DNA of 64,000 nucleotides from CAYUYV01 sp050331455 (GCA_050331455.1 JBHJGV010000073.1:14591-78590), one strand, 5' to 3'; numbered from the stretch's first letter, positions 52,238 through 61,295 are shown. Notes: a model not told the origin generated them from the sequence alone. Made by a program: numbers and translations.

Positions 52238-53394
52238 TACTGGTTTCCTCCTTGTGCCGGATCCGACGCGTCGCTCGGCATGCTACGGCGCCGTTCGATC
52301 TCGGGCAGCGGCAGATAGGGCAGCACGCCCGCTTCTGACGTCTTACCGTCGATGATGACCTTGTTCATTCCGCCGAAGACCCGCTCCATGGTCTCGAAAA
52401 AGATCCGCTGACGCGTCACATCCGGGGCCTGGCGATATTCGTTGTAGATCGATATGAAGCGGGCGGCTCCACCTTCCGCTTCTGCGATAACGCGCTGGCG
52501 ATAGGCTTCGGCTTCCTGCTTGATCTTCTCGGACAGGCCGCGCGCCTCGGGGAGGATCTGGTTGGCGTAGGCCTCGGCTTCGTTGCGAAGACGCTCCTGG
52601 TCCTGGCGGGCGGCCTGGACATCGCGGAACGCCTCAATAACCTGGCCCGGCGGATCCACCTTCTGCAACTGGACCTCGTTGATCGCAATCCCCGCGCCGT
52701 AATCGTCAAGCGTGGTTTGCATCAGTTCACTGACTTCAGCCTCGATGCGCGCCCGGGACTGGGTCAGAATGTCCTCAAGATTGTTGCGCCCCACGACTTC
52801 ACGCATGGCGCTTTCCGCCACCGCTTTCACGGTCGAGGCCGGGTTTTGGACGTTGAACAGGAAGTCCGGTGCGTTCTGGATGACCCACAGGACCGAGAAG
52901 TCGATATCGACGATGTTTTCATCGCCGGTCAGCATCAGGCTTTCGCCGGGAATTTCGCGCCGGGCATTGCCTCGGGCCACGAAGCCGATATCGACGCTGC
53001 GCTGTTCGGTAACACGCGGCTTCTGCACGGCTTCGACCGGCCAGGGCAGGTGATAATTCAGACCGGGCTGGGTAATGCGGTCGAAGCGACCGAACCGGGT
53101 CACGACACCGAGTTCGTCGGGCTCGACCTGATAGAGGCCGCTTGCGAGATAAATGGCCGCGATGATCACGAGGCCGATGATCGGGACAACCGGGCCGACA
53201 CCGCCCGAGCCGCCCCGCGTGCCGCCGGGAAAGACATTCTTGAACCGGTCGCCACCTTTGCGCAGCAATTCTTCAAGATCCGGCGGCTGATTGCCACCGC
53301 CGCCGCCCTGGGGCCCTTGTCCCCAGGGTCCACCGCCGCCGCGCCGGCCGCTGCCGTTCTGCCAGTTGCCGCCGCCTTGATTGTTCCAGGGCAT
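52237..53394 (-). CDS. hflK: Membrane protease modulator HflK
   Basis: HflK is the larger partner of HflC in regulating FtsH. The 385-residue product begins with the typical Gly/Asn/Pro-rich cytoplasmic segment (MPWNNQGGG...), has one membrane span near residue 70-88, then the SPFH domain (ELGVVTRFGRFDRITQPGLN) and helical LNEVQLQKVDPP-like sequence (AINEVQLQKVDPPGQV) and QEAEAYRQRVIAEAEGGAA. The start has a ribosome site (ggagggaag) upstream. Confidence 0.96.
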   Translation of the reverse strand: MPWNNQGGGNWQNGSGRRGGGGPWGQGPQGGGGGNQPPDLEELLRKGGDRFKNVFPGGTRGGSGGVGPVVPIIGLVIIAAIYLASGLYQVEPDELGVVTRFGRFDRITQPGLNYHLPWPVEAVQKPRVTEQRSVDIGFVARGNARREIPGESLMLTGDENIVDIDFSVLWVIQNAPDFLFNVQNPASTVKAVAESAMREVVGRNNLEDILTQSRARIEAEVSELMQTTLDDYGAGIAINEVQLQKVDPPGQVIEAFRDVQAARQDQERLRNEAEAYANQILPEARGLSEKIKQEAEAYRQRVIAEAEGGAARFISIYNEYRQAPDVTRQRIFFETMERVFGGMNKVIIDGKTSEAGVLPYLPLPEIERRRSMPSDASDPAQGGNQ

Positions 53395-53742
53395 GCTTGC
53401 GTCTTCCCTCCGTGGTGATGGGTGCCTCGCCGGTGAGGACTTGACCGGCTCCCATGAACAAAAACATACCGGAGATCGATCCCATCACGCTTACAGATCG
53501 ATTATTCGGGATAACGCCGGACATGGCGGTGGGGGGAAGCAAAGTCAACCGGATACGCCGTCGGTGAAGGCGAATGGCCGCGTCGGGGGCGGTCTGCCCT
53601 CCTGACGCCTGCCCCAATCAGACTGCCCCGATCCACGCCGGGGGGTGCTATCCTTCCCGCCAACGTCATCTCATCCGTTATAGGACAGGCCCAGAACCCG
53701 CGCAACGCGCACACCCGTTCCCTATGGCCAGTAAGGTGAACC
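53395..53742. other. Divergent intergenic region between hflK and mrp (348 bases)
   Basis: It must hold promoters for both directions. I see several gatcgat motifs (around 53475 and 53499) in the AT-richer part but no clear -35/-10 pair, and no gene. Confidence 0.4.
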
Positions 53743-54903
53743 ATGTTCGAAAACACGCAACAGAAGATCAGGCAGGCTCTTCGCGGCGTCGAGGGGCCTG
53801 GCGGACGGGACATCGTCGATGGGGGACTGGTTGGACATGTCACCGTCGAGAAAGGCCGGGCACGAATTATTATTGAATGGCCAGACACCGCGCCCCCGCC
53901 CCCGGCCTTCGAAGCTGCGGTCAAAGAGGCGGCCCTGGGGGTTAACGCCGTGAAGTCGGTCAGCGTGATCCTGACGCGCCATGGGCCCGCCGGCCCGGCC
54001 GCGCCGGCCGAAGGAATGTCCCCAGAGGCATCGGCGGCGCCGGAGGGGATCCGGGTTCAGCCGGCACCCCAGCGCCCCCCGGGGCGCGGCGCAACGCGGT
54101 TGGAGCTGCCCGGGGTGAACGCCATCATCGCCGTGGCCAGCGGCAAGGGCGGCGTCGGCAAATCCACCGTCGCGGTGAACCTCGCCCTCGCCCTCGCGTC
54201 GCGAGGCCATGCGGTGGGGCTGCTCGATGCGGACATCTACGGCCCGTCCGTGCCTCGCATGCTCGGCATCACCGACAAACCGCAGACGGAGGGCCCGGGC
54301 GGCAAGCTGCTGCCCGTCCGGGCCTTCGGCCTTTCGGTCATGTCCATCGGGCTTCTCGTCGATACGGACACGCCCATGATCTGGCGCGGCCCCATGGTGA
54401 TGAGTGCCCTCTCGCAGATGCTGGGGGATGTGGCGTGGGGCACGCTCGACATGCTGATCGTCGACATGCCCCCGGGCACGGGCGATGCCCAACTGACCAT
54501 GGCCCAGCGCGTGCCCCTGGCCGGTGCGGTCATCGTCTCCACGCCTCAGGAAATCGCCCTCATCGATGCGCGCAAGGGCATCGCCATGTTCGAGCGGACC
54601 CAGGTGCCCATTCTCGGGATCGTGGAGAACATGGCCTATCTGCAAATGCCCGGCATGGACGAAAAACTGTTCCTGTTTGGCGAGGGCGGCGCTCGGCGCA
54701 CGGCGGAGCGCTCCGGCGCACCGTTCCTGGGCGAAGTCCCGATCTATCCGGCCCTGCGGGAGGGCTCGGATGCGGGCCGGCCGCTCGTCGCCGAGGCGCC
54801 GGAGGGCCCGGAGGCCCAGGCCTTTTTAACCATTGCGGAAGGGTTGGAGACCACTCTCGACCATGCTCGGCGCCCGCCCCCGCACATCGTGTTCGAGGAC
54901 TGA
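53743..54903 (+). CDS. mrp: Mrp/ApbC-family P-loop ATPase, Fe-S cluster carrier type
   Basis: A 386-residue MinD-like ATPase implicated in Fe-S cluster delivery. The N-terminal MIP18/DUF59-like domain (about 1-80: GGRDIVDGGLVGHVTVEKG, KSVSVILTRHG) is followed by a Pro/Ala linker and the deviant Walker A ASGKGGVGKST (132-142), LLDADIYGPSVPRMLG and LIVDMPPGTGDAQLT. The CxxC that binds the bridging cluster in E. coli Mrp is missing: the equivalent stretch reads ENMAYLQMPGMDEKLFLF. I recall other alphaproteobacterial Mrp proteins also lacking it. ATG 53743 is family-consistent. Confidence 0.93.
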   Translation: MFENTQQKIRQALRGVEGPGGRDIVDGGLVGHVTVEKGRARIIIEWPDTAPPPPAFEAAVKEAALGVNAVKSVSVILTRHGPAGPAAPAEGMSPEASAAPEGIRVQPAPQRPPGRGATRLELPGVNAIIAVASGKGGVGKSTVAVNLALALASRGHAVGLLDADIYGPSVPRMLGITDKPQTEGPGGKLLPVRAFGLSVMSIGLLVDTDTPMIWRGPMVMSALSQMLGDVAWGTLDMLIVDMPPGTGDAQLTMAQRVPLAGAVIVSTPQEIALIDARKGIAMFERTQVPILGIVENMAYLQMPGMDEKLFLFGEGGARRTAERSGAPFLGEVPIYPALREGSDAGRPLVAEAPEGPEAQAFLTIAEGLETTLDHARRPPPHIVFED

Positions 54904-55032
54904 ACGGCCGCGCCGGCCGCACCGGGGGCCGGGCCGCCTAGGGTCACCATGGTTTTGCTGCGCTGCATGATGCGCTTGCGCTGTTGAGAAAGCCATGGTG
55001 CGATAGGGTGACATTAAACGAACAGGCGGCCC

Positions 55033-55908
55033 ATGCACGGTTTGCAAGATCTCCACGGCGCCCCGTCACGCGGACGGTTCTGGCCGATCGACCAGGACGG
55101 ATGCATCCAGAACGATGCGTCGGCGGAACTGATCGACCCCTTGTTCTGCCACGCGATCGCCCAGGCCGTGGACGCCTATCGGCGCAATCTGAAAGACGAT
55201 CTGCATTCCATCTATGTCACGGGATCCGTGGCCCGGGGCCGCGCCGTGGCGGGGCTTTCCAATCTCGACATGGCCGCCATTCTCAATCCCGGGGTCACTC
55301 CGGGGCCGGAACATCAGGGCTGGCTCGATATCGGCGGGTGCGCCGCGGGCGCGGGCCAGGCGGCAGCCCGGGAAATCACCCTCAGCCTTTATGCGTGGAC
55401 GGATGTCTTTCCCGGCACCCAGCGCTTCTCCCGCCCGGCCTTCATCCTGGGCACCGGCGCGGTGTGCGTGTGCGGACCCGATGTGGAGCCCCGAACGCCG
55501 CGCCTGCCCCTGTGCGCGGCCATCGCCAATGACGATGTGATCGCCATTGAGGACACCCTCAGCGAGGCCCGGGAGGCCCTGACCGCCGATCCCTCGGCCG
55601 CCCCGACGCGGGCCCAGTGCCGGCATGTCATGCGCGCGATCCTGCACGCCGCCTTCGCCCTGGTGATGCTGGAGGAAAGCGAACATACGAGGGATCTGGA
55701 TCTCGCCTGCGACCTTTTCCTGCTCCACCATCCCGAACACCGGGGCGATCTGAGCCGCGCGTTCCACCTCGCCATGGAACCGTCCGGCGATGCGGAAACC
55801 GTGCTGGCCCTGGTGGACCGGGTGCGCGGCTGGCTGTTGCCAAAGGTCAATCACTGGCTGGACCGGTACAATCCGGAGCGCCAGGCGGCCCTGCCCGTCC
55901 CCGCTTAA
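55033..55908 (+). CDS. Nucleotidyltransferase-fold protein with altered active-site motif
   Basis: The 291-residue cytoplasmic product has residues ~55-85 reading LHSIYVTGSVARGRAVAGLS, then NLDMAAIL. This is the Pol-beta nucleotidyltransferase motif GSxARG with the following [D]xD, but the first Asp is Asn (SNLD for SDLD). The C-terminal ~110 residues are helical (MRAILHAAFALVMLEESE, NHWLDRYNP) and resemble the helical domain joined to similar proteins. It might be a catalytically weak tRNA/protein modifier or a binding protein; no toxin or HEPN partner gene is adjacent. The start is ATG 55033. Role unknown. Confidence 0.75.
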   Translation: MHGLQDLHGAPSRGRFWPIDQDGCIQNDASAELIDPLFCHAIAQAVDAYRRNLKDDLHSIYVTGSVARGRAVAGLSNLDMAAILNPGVTPGPEHQGWLDIGGCAAGAGQAAAREITLSLYAWTDVFPGTQRFSRPAFILGTGAVCVCGPDVEPRTPRLPLCAAIANDDVIAIEDTLSEAREALTADPSAAPTRAQCRHVMRAILHAAFALVMLEESEHTRDLDLACDLFLLHHPEHRGDLSRAFHLAMEPSGDAETVLALVDRVRGWLLPKVNHWLDRYNPERQAALPVPA

Positions 55909-56008
55909 GCGCCTGCGCCCGCGGCGACCTTCACGCCCGTGACCGCTTTCCTGTTCTCGGCTAGCCTTCCCGGCAAGAACAACGCGAGAAAAGAAGGACA
56001 GGCCGGCC

Positions 56009-56962
56009 ATGGCGACCCATCAAATCCCACTGACATCTCCTTTCGGCGCCCAAAGCACGGCGCGCGACGTCGTTTCCGGCCACACCCTCACCGGCAAGAC
56101 CGTGATCGTGACCGGCGCTTCTGCCGGCCTCGGCGTCGAGACGGCCCGGGCCCTGGTCGGCGCGGGCGCGCGGGTCATCCTGCCGGTCCGCTCCCCCGAC
56201 AAGGCGCGCACCAATCTTGCCGATGTCCTGGACCGAGTGGTCCTCGCCTCGCTCGATCTCGGCGATTTCAACAGCATACGGTCTTTCACGGATCAGGTCG
56301 CCGCGGAAGGCTTTGCCGTCGATATTCTGATCAACAATGCCGGGATCATGGCCACCCCCCTGCGCCGCATCGAAAGCGGCTTTGAAAGCCAGTTCGCCAC
56401 CAATCATCTGGGCCATTTCCTGCTGACGAATCGCCTGCTGCCTGCCTTGCGCCGGGCCGGCGGCGCCCGCGTCGTCTGTTTGAGTTCCATCGGACACAGA
56501 CTGTCGCCGGTGATTTTCGACGACATCCATTTCAAGACCCGCGATTACGACAAATGGCTGGCCTACGGACAATCTAAGACTGCCAATGCCCTTTTCGCAG
56601 TCGAACTCGATCGCCGGGAGGCGCCGAACGGGGTGCGCGCCTTCAGCGTCCATCCCGGCGGCATCATGACCGACCTGCAGCGGGACTTGAGCATGGCGGA
56701 AATGCGGGCCCTGGGTTGGTTCGACGCGCAGGGGCGCACGCCGGACCTGTTCAAATCGCCCGCGCAGGGGGCGGCAACGGCCGTGTGGTGCGCCACGAGC
56801 CCCCTGCTGGAGGACTTGGGCGGTGTTTACTGCGAGGACTGTAACATCGCCGCCATCACGCCGCCGGAGGACCGCGGTTATACCGGCGTGCGCGCCCATG
56901 CCGTCGACCCGGAGGCGGCCCGGCGCCTGTGGAGCGTGTCCGAACCCATGACCGGCCTTTGA
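56009..56962 (+). CDS. Short-chain dehydrogenase/reductase (retinol dehydrogenase-like)
   Basis: A 317-residue NAD(P)-dependent oxidoreductase. It has the cofactor loop VIVTGASAGLGVETAR (TGxxxGxG) near residue 32-48, VDILINNAGIMATPL, VCLSSIGHR and the catalytic YGQSKTAN (YxxxK). The longer C terminus (SPLLEDLGGVYCEDCNIA) matches the WWOX/retinol-dehydrogenase-like group. The substrate is unknown. A second SDR gene follows 16 bases later, so they are co-transcribed. Confidence 0.9.
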   Translation: MATHQIPLTSPFGAQSTARDVVSGHTLTGKTVIVTGASAGLGVETARALVGAGARVILPVRSPDKARTNLADVLDRVVLASLDLGDFNSIRSFTDQVAAEGFAVDILINNAGIMATPLRRIESGFESQFATNHLGHFLLTNRLLPALRRAGGARVVCLSSIGHRLSPVIFDDIHFKTRDYDKWLAYGQSKTANALFAVELDRREAPNGVRAFSVHPGGIMTDLQRDLSMAEMRALGWFDAQGRTPDLFKSPAQGAATAVWCATSPLLEDLGGVYCEDCNIAAITPPEDRGYTGVRAHAVDPEAARRLWSVSEPMTGL

Positions 56963-56978
56963 AGCAACAAACGGATCC

Positions 56979-57812
56979 ATGACGATGATTGAACAGCGGA
57001 CGATTTTCATCACCGGTGCAGCGTCGGGCCTGGGGCGCGAGACCGCCCGCCTGTTCGCCGAGCGCGGCTGGTATGTGGGGGCAAGCGACATCGACGGCCC
57101 GGGCCTTGCGGCCCTGAAAGCCGAGCTGGGCCCCAACCACGTCCACACCGCGATCCACGATGTCACGGACCGGGAGGCCTGGACCCGCACCATCGACAGC
57201 TTCAGCACCGTGACGGGCGGGCGGATGGATGTCTTTTACAACAATGCCGGCATCGGTGTGGGCGGGGCGCTCGAACAGATGCCCGAAGCGACGGCCCACA
57301 AAATCATCGCCGTCAATCTGACCGGCGTCGTCCACGGCGTTTATGCCTGCCTGCCCATGCTGAAGGCCACGGCCACGAAAACCGGTCAGGCCGATCTGGT
57401 GAATATGGGCTCGGCTGCCGGCATTTTCGGAGCGCCTGGCGTTGCCATTTACTGCGCCACGAAATTCGCCGTCCGCGGCCTGACGGATTCGCTTTATGGT
57501 GAACTGGCGCAATATGGCATCCGCGTCAGCGAATTGCAGCCCGCTTTTCTGGACACGGCCATTCTGGACACGGAAACCGACGCGGAGCCGGGCGCCGGCA
57601 AGGCGCGCCTGGAAGCCCTGGGCCAGACCGTGCTGCCGGCGCGCCTCGCCGCCCAAGCAGTCTGGAATATCGCCCATGCCAAAACGCCCAAGGTGCATTA
57701 CGCCCTGGGACGTCCGGCCCAGACCATCCAACTTTTCGCCCGCTTCCTCCCCAAGACCATGCGGGCGCGCCTGCGCAAGGCCTTCGAAGCCCGGCCGGAC
57801 GCCCTGATCTGA
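56979..57812 (+). CDS. Short-chain dehydrogenase/reductase
   Basis: A 277-residue oxidoreductase with IFITGAASGLGRETARLF at the N terminus, DVFYNNAGIGVGG, VNMGSAAGIFGAPGV and the catalytic YCATKFAVRGL. It lacks a close match to one known substrate class. The start is ATG 56979 (an ATG two codons on is equally possible); the ribosome site is poor. It is the middle gene of SDR-SDR-permease, which suggests a shared pathway for a hydroxy-acid or alcohol. Confidence 0.9.
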   Translation: MTMIEQRTIFITGAASGLGRETARLFAERGWYVGASDIDGPGLAALKAELGPNHVHTAIHDVTDREAWTRTIDSFSTVTGGRMDVFYNNAGIGVGGALEQMPEATAHKIIAVNLTGVVHGVYACLPMLKATATKTGQADLVNMGSAAGIFGAPGVAIYCATKFAVRGLTDSLYGELAQYGIRVSELQPAFLDTAILDTETDAEPGAGKARLEALGQTVLPARLAAQAVWNIAHAKTPKVHYALGRPAQTIQLFARFLPKTMRARLRKAFEARPDALI

Positions 57813-57835
57813 CACTCGCATTTGGAGGATGCACC

Positions 57836-59191
57836 ATGATCGGCGCCATCGGCCTGATTGCCGGGCTCGCCCTGCTCATCGTCCTGACCGTTCGGGGCCT
57901 GAACATCCTGGTGGCGGCCCCGGTCTGCGCTGCCCTGGTGGCCGCGACCAGCGGGCTCGCCTGGCTGCCGCCGCTCGCCGCCGAGGGCGCGCCCGATTTT
58001 GCGACCGCCTATATGGGCGGGTTCACGGGCTTTTTCGCCGACTGGTTCCTGATGTTCCTGCTGGGCGCCATTTTCGGCGAGGTCATGAGCCGCACCGGCG
58101 CCGCGGAGGCGGTGGCCCGCTGGATCATCGACACATTCGGCATCAAACACGCCCTGCTCGCCGTCGTCGCGGCCTGCGCCATCCTCACCTATGGCGGCGT
58201 CAGCGTGTTCATTGTCGCCTTTTCCGTCTATCCCATGGCGGTGAGCATGTTCCGCCGGGCCGACCTGCCCCGCCGCTTCCTGCCGGCGGCCATCGCCTTC
58301 GGCTCGGTGACCTTCACCATGACCTCGGCGGGCAGCCCGGAAATCCAGAACCTGATCCCCATCCAGTATCTGGGCACCAAGGCGACGGCCGCCTGGGAGG
58401 TGAGCCTCGTGGTTGCCGTGCTGATGGCGACATCGGGTTTTTACTGGCTGCGCTGGATGGTCTCCCGGGCGGTGGCGCGGGGCGAGGGCTTCGACAGCCG
58501 GCCGGACGACCGGGGCGACCGGGACATGACCTTCGCGCCGGGCCCCCTCGCCAGCCTTCTGCCCCTGGTCGCCGTGCTGGGCGTGTTTCTGCTGACCCAA
58601 TATCCCGGCGTTCTGCCCGGCTTGAGTGTGCTGTTCACGGAAAACGGACTGGGCAAATGGGGGCTCGTGGTGGCGCTGGGCTCCGGGGTGATCGTGGCCG
58701 CCCTTGTGGGCCGGCGCCATGGCGCCCAGCTTCCGGCCGCCGTGTCCGCCGGCGCCACGGGCGCCGTCATCGCCATCGTCAACACCTGCGCCGTGGTGGG
58801 GTTCGGCAGCATCGCCAAGCTCTCGCCGGCCTTCCTTGCCGTGTTGGACATGCTGGAAGATCTGCCCGGGGATCCCCTGGTCGGCGCCGCCATTGCGGTC
58901 ACGATCATCGCCGGGCTGACGGGCTCGGCCTCGGGCGGCCAGACCATCGCCCTGCCCCTCATCGCCGATCCCTATCTCGACGCAGGCGCCAAGGCGGACG
59001 AGTTGCACCGGGTGGTCGCCATCTCCTCGGGCGCCATCGATAGCCTGCCCCATAACGGGTATGTGGTGACGACCATCCGGGCGATCTGCGGCGAGACCCA
59101 TCAATCCGCCTATGCGCCCCTCGGCGCCCTCACGGTCGTGGTTCCCCTCGTGGGCCTTGTGGTGGCGATCGCCCTGTTCGTGGTGTTCTGA
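57836..59191 (+). CDS. GntP-family permease
   Basis: A 451-residue inner-membrane protein with 11-13 spans. The family marks are YMGGFTGFFADWFLMFLLGA, ILTYGGVSVFIVAF, TMTSAGSPEIQNLIPIQYLG and SSGAIDSLPHNGYVVT. GntP members are proton symporters for gluconate or other organic acids such as hydroxybutyrate. ATG 57836 has tttggagga upstream. The two preceding dehydrogenases suggest a sugar- or hydroxy-acid as the solute; that is inference. Confidence 0.9.
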   Translation: MIGAIGLIAGLALLIVLTVRGLNILVAAPVCAALVAATSGLAWLPPLAAEGAPDFATAYMGGFTGFFADWFLMFLLGAIFGEVMSRTGAAEAVARWIIDTFGIKHALLAVVAACAILTYGGVSVFIVAFSVYPMAVSMFRRADLPRRFLPAAIAFGSVTFTMTSAGSPEIQNLIPIQYLGTKATAAWEVSLVVAVLMATSGFYWLRWMVSRAVARGEGFDSRPDDRGDRDMTFAPGPLASLLPLVAVLGVFLLTQYPGVLPGLSVLFTENGLGKWGLVVALGSGVIVAALVGRRHGAQLPAAVSAGATGAVIAIVNTCAVVGFGSIAKLSPAFLAVLDMLEDLPGDPLVGAAIAVTIIAGLTGSASGGQTIALPLIADPYLDAGAKADELHRVVAISSGAIDSLPHNGYVVTTIRAICGETHQSAYAPLGALTVVVPLVGLVVAIALFVVF

Positions 59192-59264
59192 AGGGTTAGC
59201 CCCCCTGTCGTGCTATCCTTTGACCGTGGGGCGGCGGCATCGGTTTCAACCCAGGAGCAAGGTC

Positions 59265-59360
59265 ATGAACCCAATCGCGGCCCTGATGGACGACAATCCG
59301 GCCAGCATGCCCCCTTTCGGCGCCGTCTCCTTTTCCCTCGACGCGCTGTGGGCGGCGTGA
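59265..59360 (+). CDS. 31-residue ORF translationally coupled to ruvX
   Basis: It runs from ATG 59265, with aggagcaa upstream, to a TGA that overlaps the ruvX ATG (TGATG). The product begins MNPIAALMDDNPASMPPFG and ends DALWAA; no membrane span. The tight coupling and ribosome site suggest translation, perhaps to load ribosomes on ruvX. Function unknown. Confidence 0.5.
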   Translation: MNPIAALMDDNPASMPPFGAVSFSLDALWAA

Positions 59361-59836
59361 TGGAGACGCCGTCGGTGCTCGATCTCGCCGGCCGGCTCGC
59401 GCCGGGCGCGCGGCTGCTCGGCCTCGATGTGGGCACCAAGACCGTGGGGCTGGCCCTGAGCGATGTCGAGCGCCGGGTGGCGACGCCCCTTGAGACCGTG
59501 CGCCGGACGAAATTCTCGGTGGACGGACCGGCCCTGGTGGCCCTGGCGCAAAAGCATGGGGTGGGCGGATGGGTGATCGGCCTGCCCATCAATATGGACG
59601 GCTCGGAGGGCCCCCCCTCCCAGTCCACCCGCGCCTTTGCCCGCAATCTGGCCGGCCTGAGCGACCTGCCCATGGCCTTCTGGGACGAGCGCCTGTCCAC
59701 CGCCGCGGTCACCCGCACCCTCCTCGAAGCCGACGCCAGCCGCAAACGCCGCAGCGAACTCGTCGACAAAATGGCCGCCGCCTACATCCTTCAAGGCGCC
59801 CTGGACCGGGTGGCGTTCGAAGCCGGGCACGGCTGA
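59360..59836 (+). CDS. ruvX: Putative pre-16S rRNA nuclease RuvX/YqgF
   Basis: A 158-residue RNase H-fold protein. Conserved segments: LLGLDVGTKTVGLALSD (first catalytic Asp), VIGLPINMDGSEGP, and FWDERLSTAAVTRTL with the later VDKMAAAYILQGAL (last Asp). YqgF trims the 5' end of 16S rRNA. ATG 59360 is chosen because it overlaps the upstream small ORF and gives the usual length, though the frame is open to 59210. Confidence 0.94.
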   Translation: METPSVLDLAGRLAPGARLLGLDVGTKTVGLALSDVERRVATPLETVRRTKFSVDGPALVALAQKHGVGGWVIGLPINMDGSEGPPSQSTRAFARNLAGLSDLPMAFWDERLSTAAVTRTLLEADASRKRRSELVDKMAAAYILQGALDRVAFEAGHG

Positions 59837-59899
59837 CAGACCGGAGAGGCCGCTCGGTCCGTTACCCCCGGGGGCAGGACGGCGCCCCGCTTTCATCCC

Positions 59900-59929
59900 A
59901 TGCCCAGCGCACGCATGCCCAGCGCACGC
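59900..59929. repeat. Perfect 15-bp tandem duplication
   Basis: atgcccagcgcacgc occurs twice head to tail in the convergent gap between ruvX and hpt. Confidence 0.85.
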
Positions 59930-60012
59930 AAGGCCGGCCGCCTGAAGCATGTCCACCGCGTCGCCATCGTCAGGAACGGGATAGGGGGTCCGGAGCCTGA
60001 GCCACGCCGACC

Positions 60013-60579
60013 CTATAGAACCCCCACATACGGCAAGCCGCGATACCGGCCGTCGGCGTCCATGCCGTAGCCGACGACGAAGACGTTGGGGCAGTCGAAG
60101 CCGATATGGTCGGCCGAAACGCCCGCTTCGCGGCGTTCGGTCTTGTCCAGCAGCACCGTGCTGACGATGCCGGTGGCGCCCTGGGCGCGCAGATGGGTTT
60201 GGAGGAAGGCGAGTGTGTGGCCCGTGTCCAGGATGTCGTCGATGAGCAGGACCGGACGGCCGGCGGCGGTGCTGTCGGTGTCCTGGAGCAGGGTCACCGG
60301 GCCCTGGGGCGCGGTGCCGGACCCATAGCTGGCGACCTGGAGGAAGGTGACCTCCAGATCGAGGCCCCGGGCGGACAAGGCGCGCATGAGATCGGCCGTG
60401 AACATAAAGGCGCCCCTGAGGGCGCAGACCGCAAGCGGCGGACGGGCCGCCTCCACCATCACCGGATCGGCGATGATTTCATCGGCGAGGGTGCCGATTC
60501 GCGCGGCAATCTCGGCGGCGGAGAACAGCACCTCCGGCCCCGGCGCCTGGGCCGTGCGGGGACGCAGCTCCAGACTCAT
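60013..60579 (-). CDS. hpt: Hypoxanthine phosphoribosyltransferase
   Basis: Hpt salvages hypoxanthine (and often guanine) to nucleotides using PRPP. The 188-residue product has ALRGAFMFTADLMRAL (PPi loop), EVTFLQVASYGSG and the PRPP motif VLLIDDILDTGHTLAFL, and ends with FVVGYGMDADGRYRGLPYVG, the typical end. The start overlaps the upstream gene stop by 4 bases. Confidence 0.94.
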   Translation of the reverse strand: MSLELRPRTAQAPGPEVLFSAAEIAARIGTLADEIIADPVMVEAARPPLAVCALRGAFMFTADLMRALSARGLDLEVTFLQVASYGSGTAPQGPVTLLQDTDSTAAGRPVLLIDDILDTGHTLAFLQTHLRAQGATGIVSTVLLDKTERREAGVSADHIGFDCPNVFVVGYGMDADGRYRGLPYVGVL

Positions 60580-61295
60580 GGCCGGCTTGCCTCCACGAAC
60601 TCCACGGTGAGCTTGAACCGGCCCGACGGCGGCGCGTCGAGCAGGACTTCGAAATCATTGGAGGCGCCGGGGGTCAGACGGCGCAGCTTGGGCGTCACGA
60701 CCCGGGAGAACACCTCCTGGTCGTCCCCGTCCAGAATACCGAAGCGGATGGGCGGCACATCCCGGGCGATGGAGTCCACATTGACCACCTCACCCCAGAT
60801 CCGCAGCTCCTGCCCGTCCTGGGTGTCGACCCAGGCATGCTCCACTTTGCGGAAGATGAGCGGCGCTGGGGTGGCCGGCACGCCGGCGGCATCGAGAAAA
60901 GACTCGAGGGCCGGAACGGTGCGGGCAAGATCGGCCCGGTACTGGTAGCCGAGCGCCATGAGCGAACACAGGGCAAGCAGACCGGTCACCAGCAGCGGAC
61001 CCCAGATGCTGGGCTGTCCGCGGGGCGGCATCACGGTGTCGCGCGTCATGAGCTTGGGCGGCATGTAGAATTGCTGGGCCGTCCCGCCCATGGGCATCAC
61101 GGAGGGGCTCAGGCTGGCCCGGGCCACCGGATGGTGGCGGTGGGGCATGGCCGGCGGCGTGGGCGGTATTTTCGGCGCCACCTCATGGAACCAGGAATGC
61201 CCGCATTTGGCACAGCGGACCGTTCGCCCAGGCGGATTGAAGCTGGCGTCATCCGTCAGGTACCGTGTCGAACAGGCCGGGCAGGTCAAAATCAT
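60576..61295 (-). CDS. MJ0042-type zinc-ribbon membrane protein with DUF3426-like domain
   Basis: A 239-residue protein with an N-terminal zinc ribbon (CPAC at 5-8 and CAKC at 28-31), a Pro/His-rich linker, one membrane span at about 98-117 (IWGPLLVTGLLALCSLMALG) and a C-terminal beta domain (LRIWGEVVNVDSIARDVPPI) of the DUF3426 type. This architecture is common in alphaproteobacteria next to ftsE or hpt; its role is not known. It overlaps hpt by 4 bases and diverges from ftsE across a ~266-base gap. Confidence 0.88.
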   Translation of the reverse strand: MILTCPACSTRYLTDDASFNPPGRTVRCAKCGHSWFHEVAPKIPPTPPAMPHRHHPVARASLSPSVMPMGGTAQQFYMPPKLMTRDTVMPPRGQPSIWGPLLVTGLLALCSLMALGYQYRADLARTVPALESFLDAAGVPATPAPLIFRKVEHAWVDTQDGQELRIWGEVVNVDSIARDVPPIRFGILDGDDQEVFSRVVTPKLRRLTPGASNDFEVLLDAPPSGRFKLTVEFVEASRP

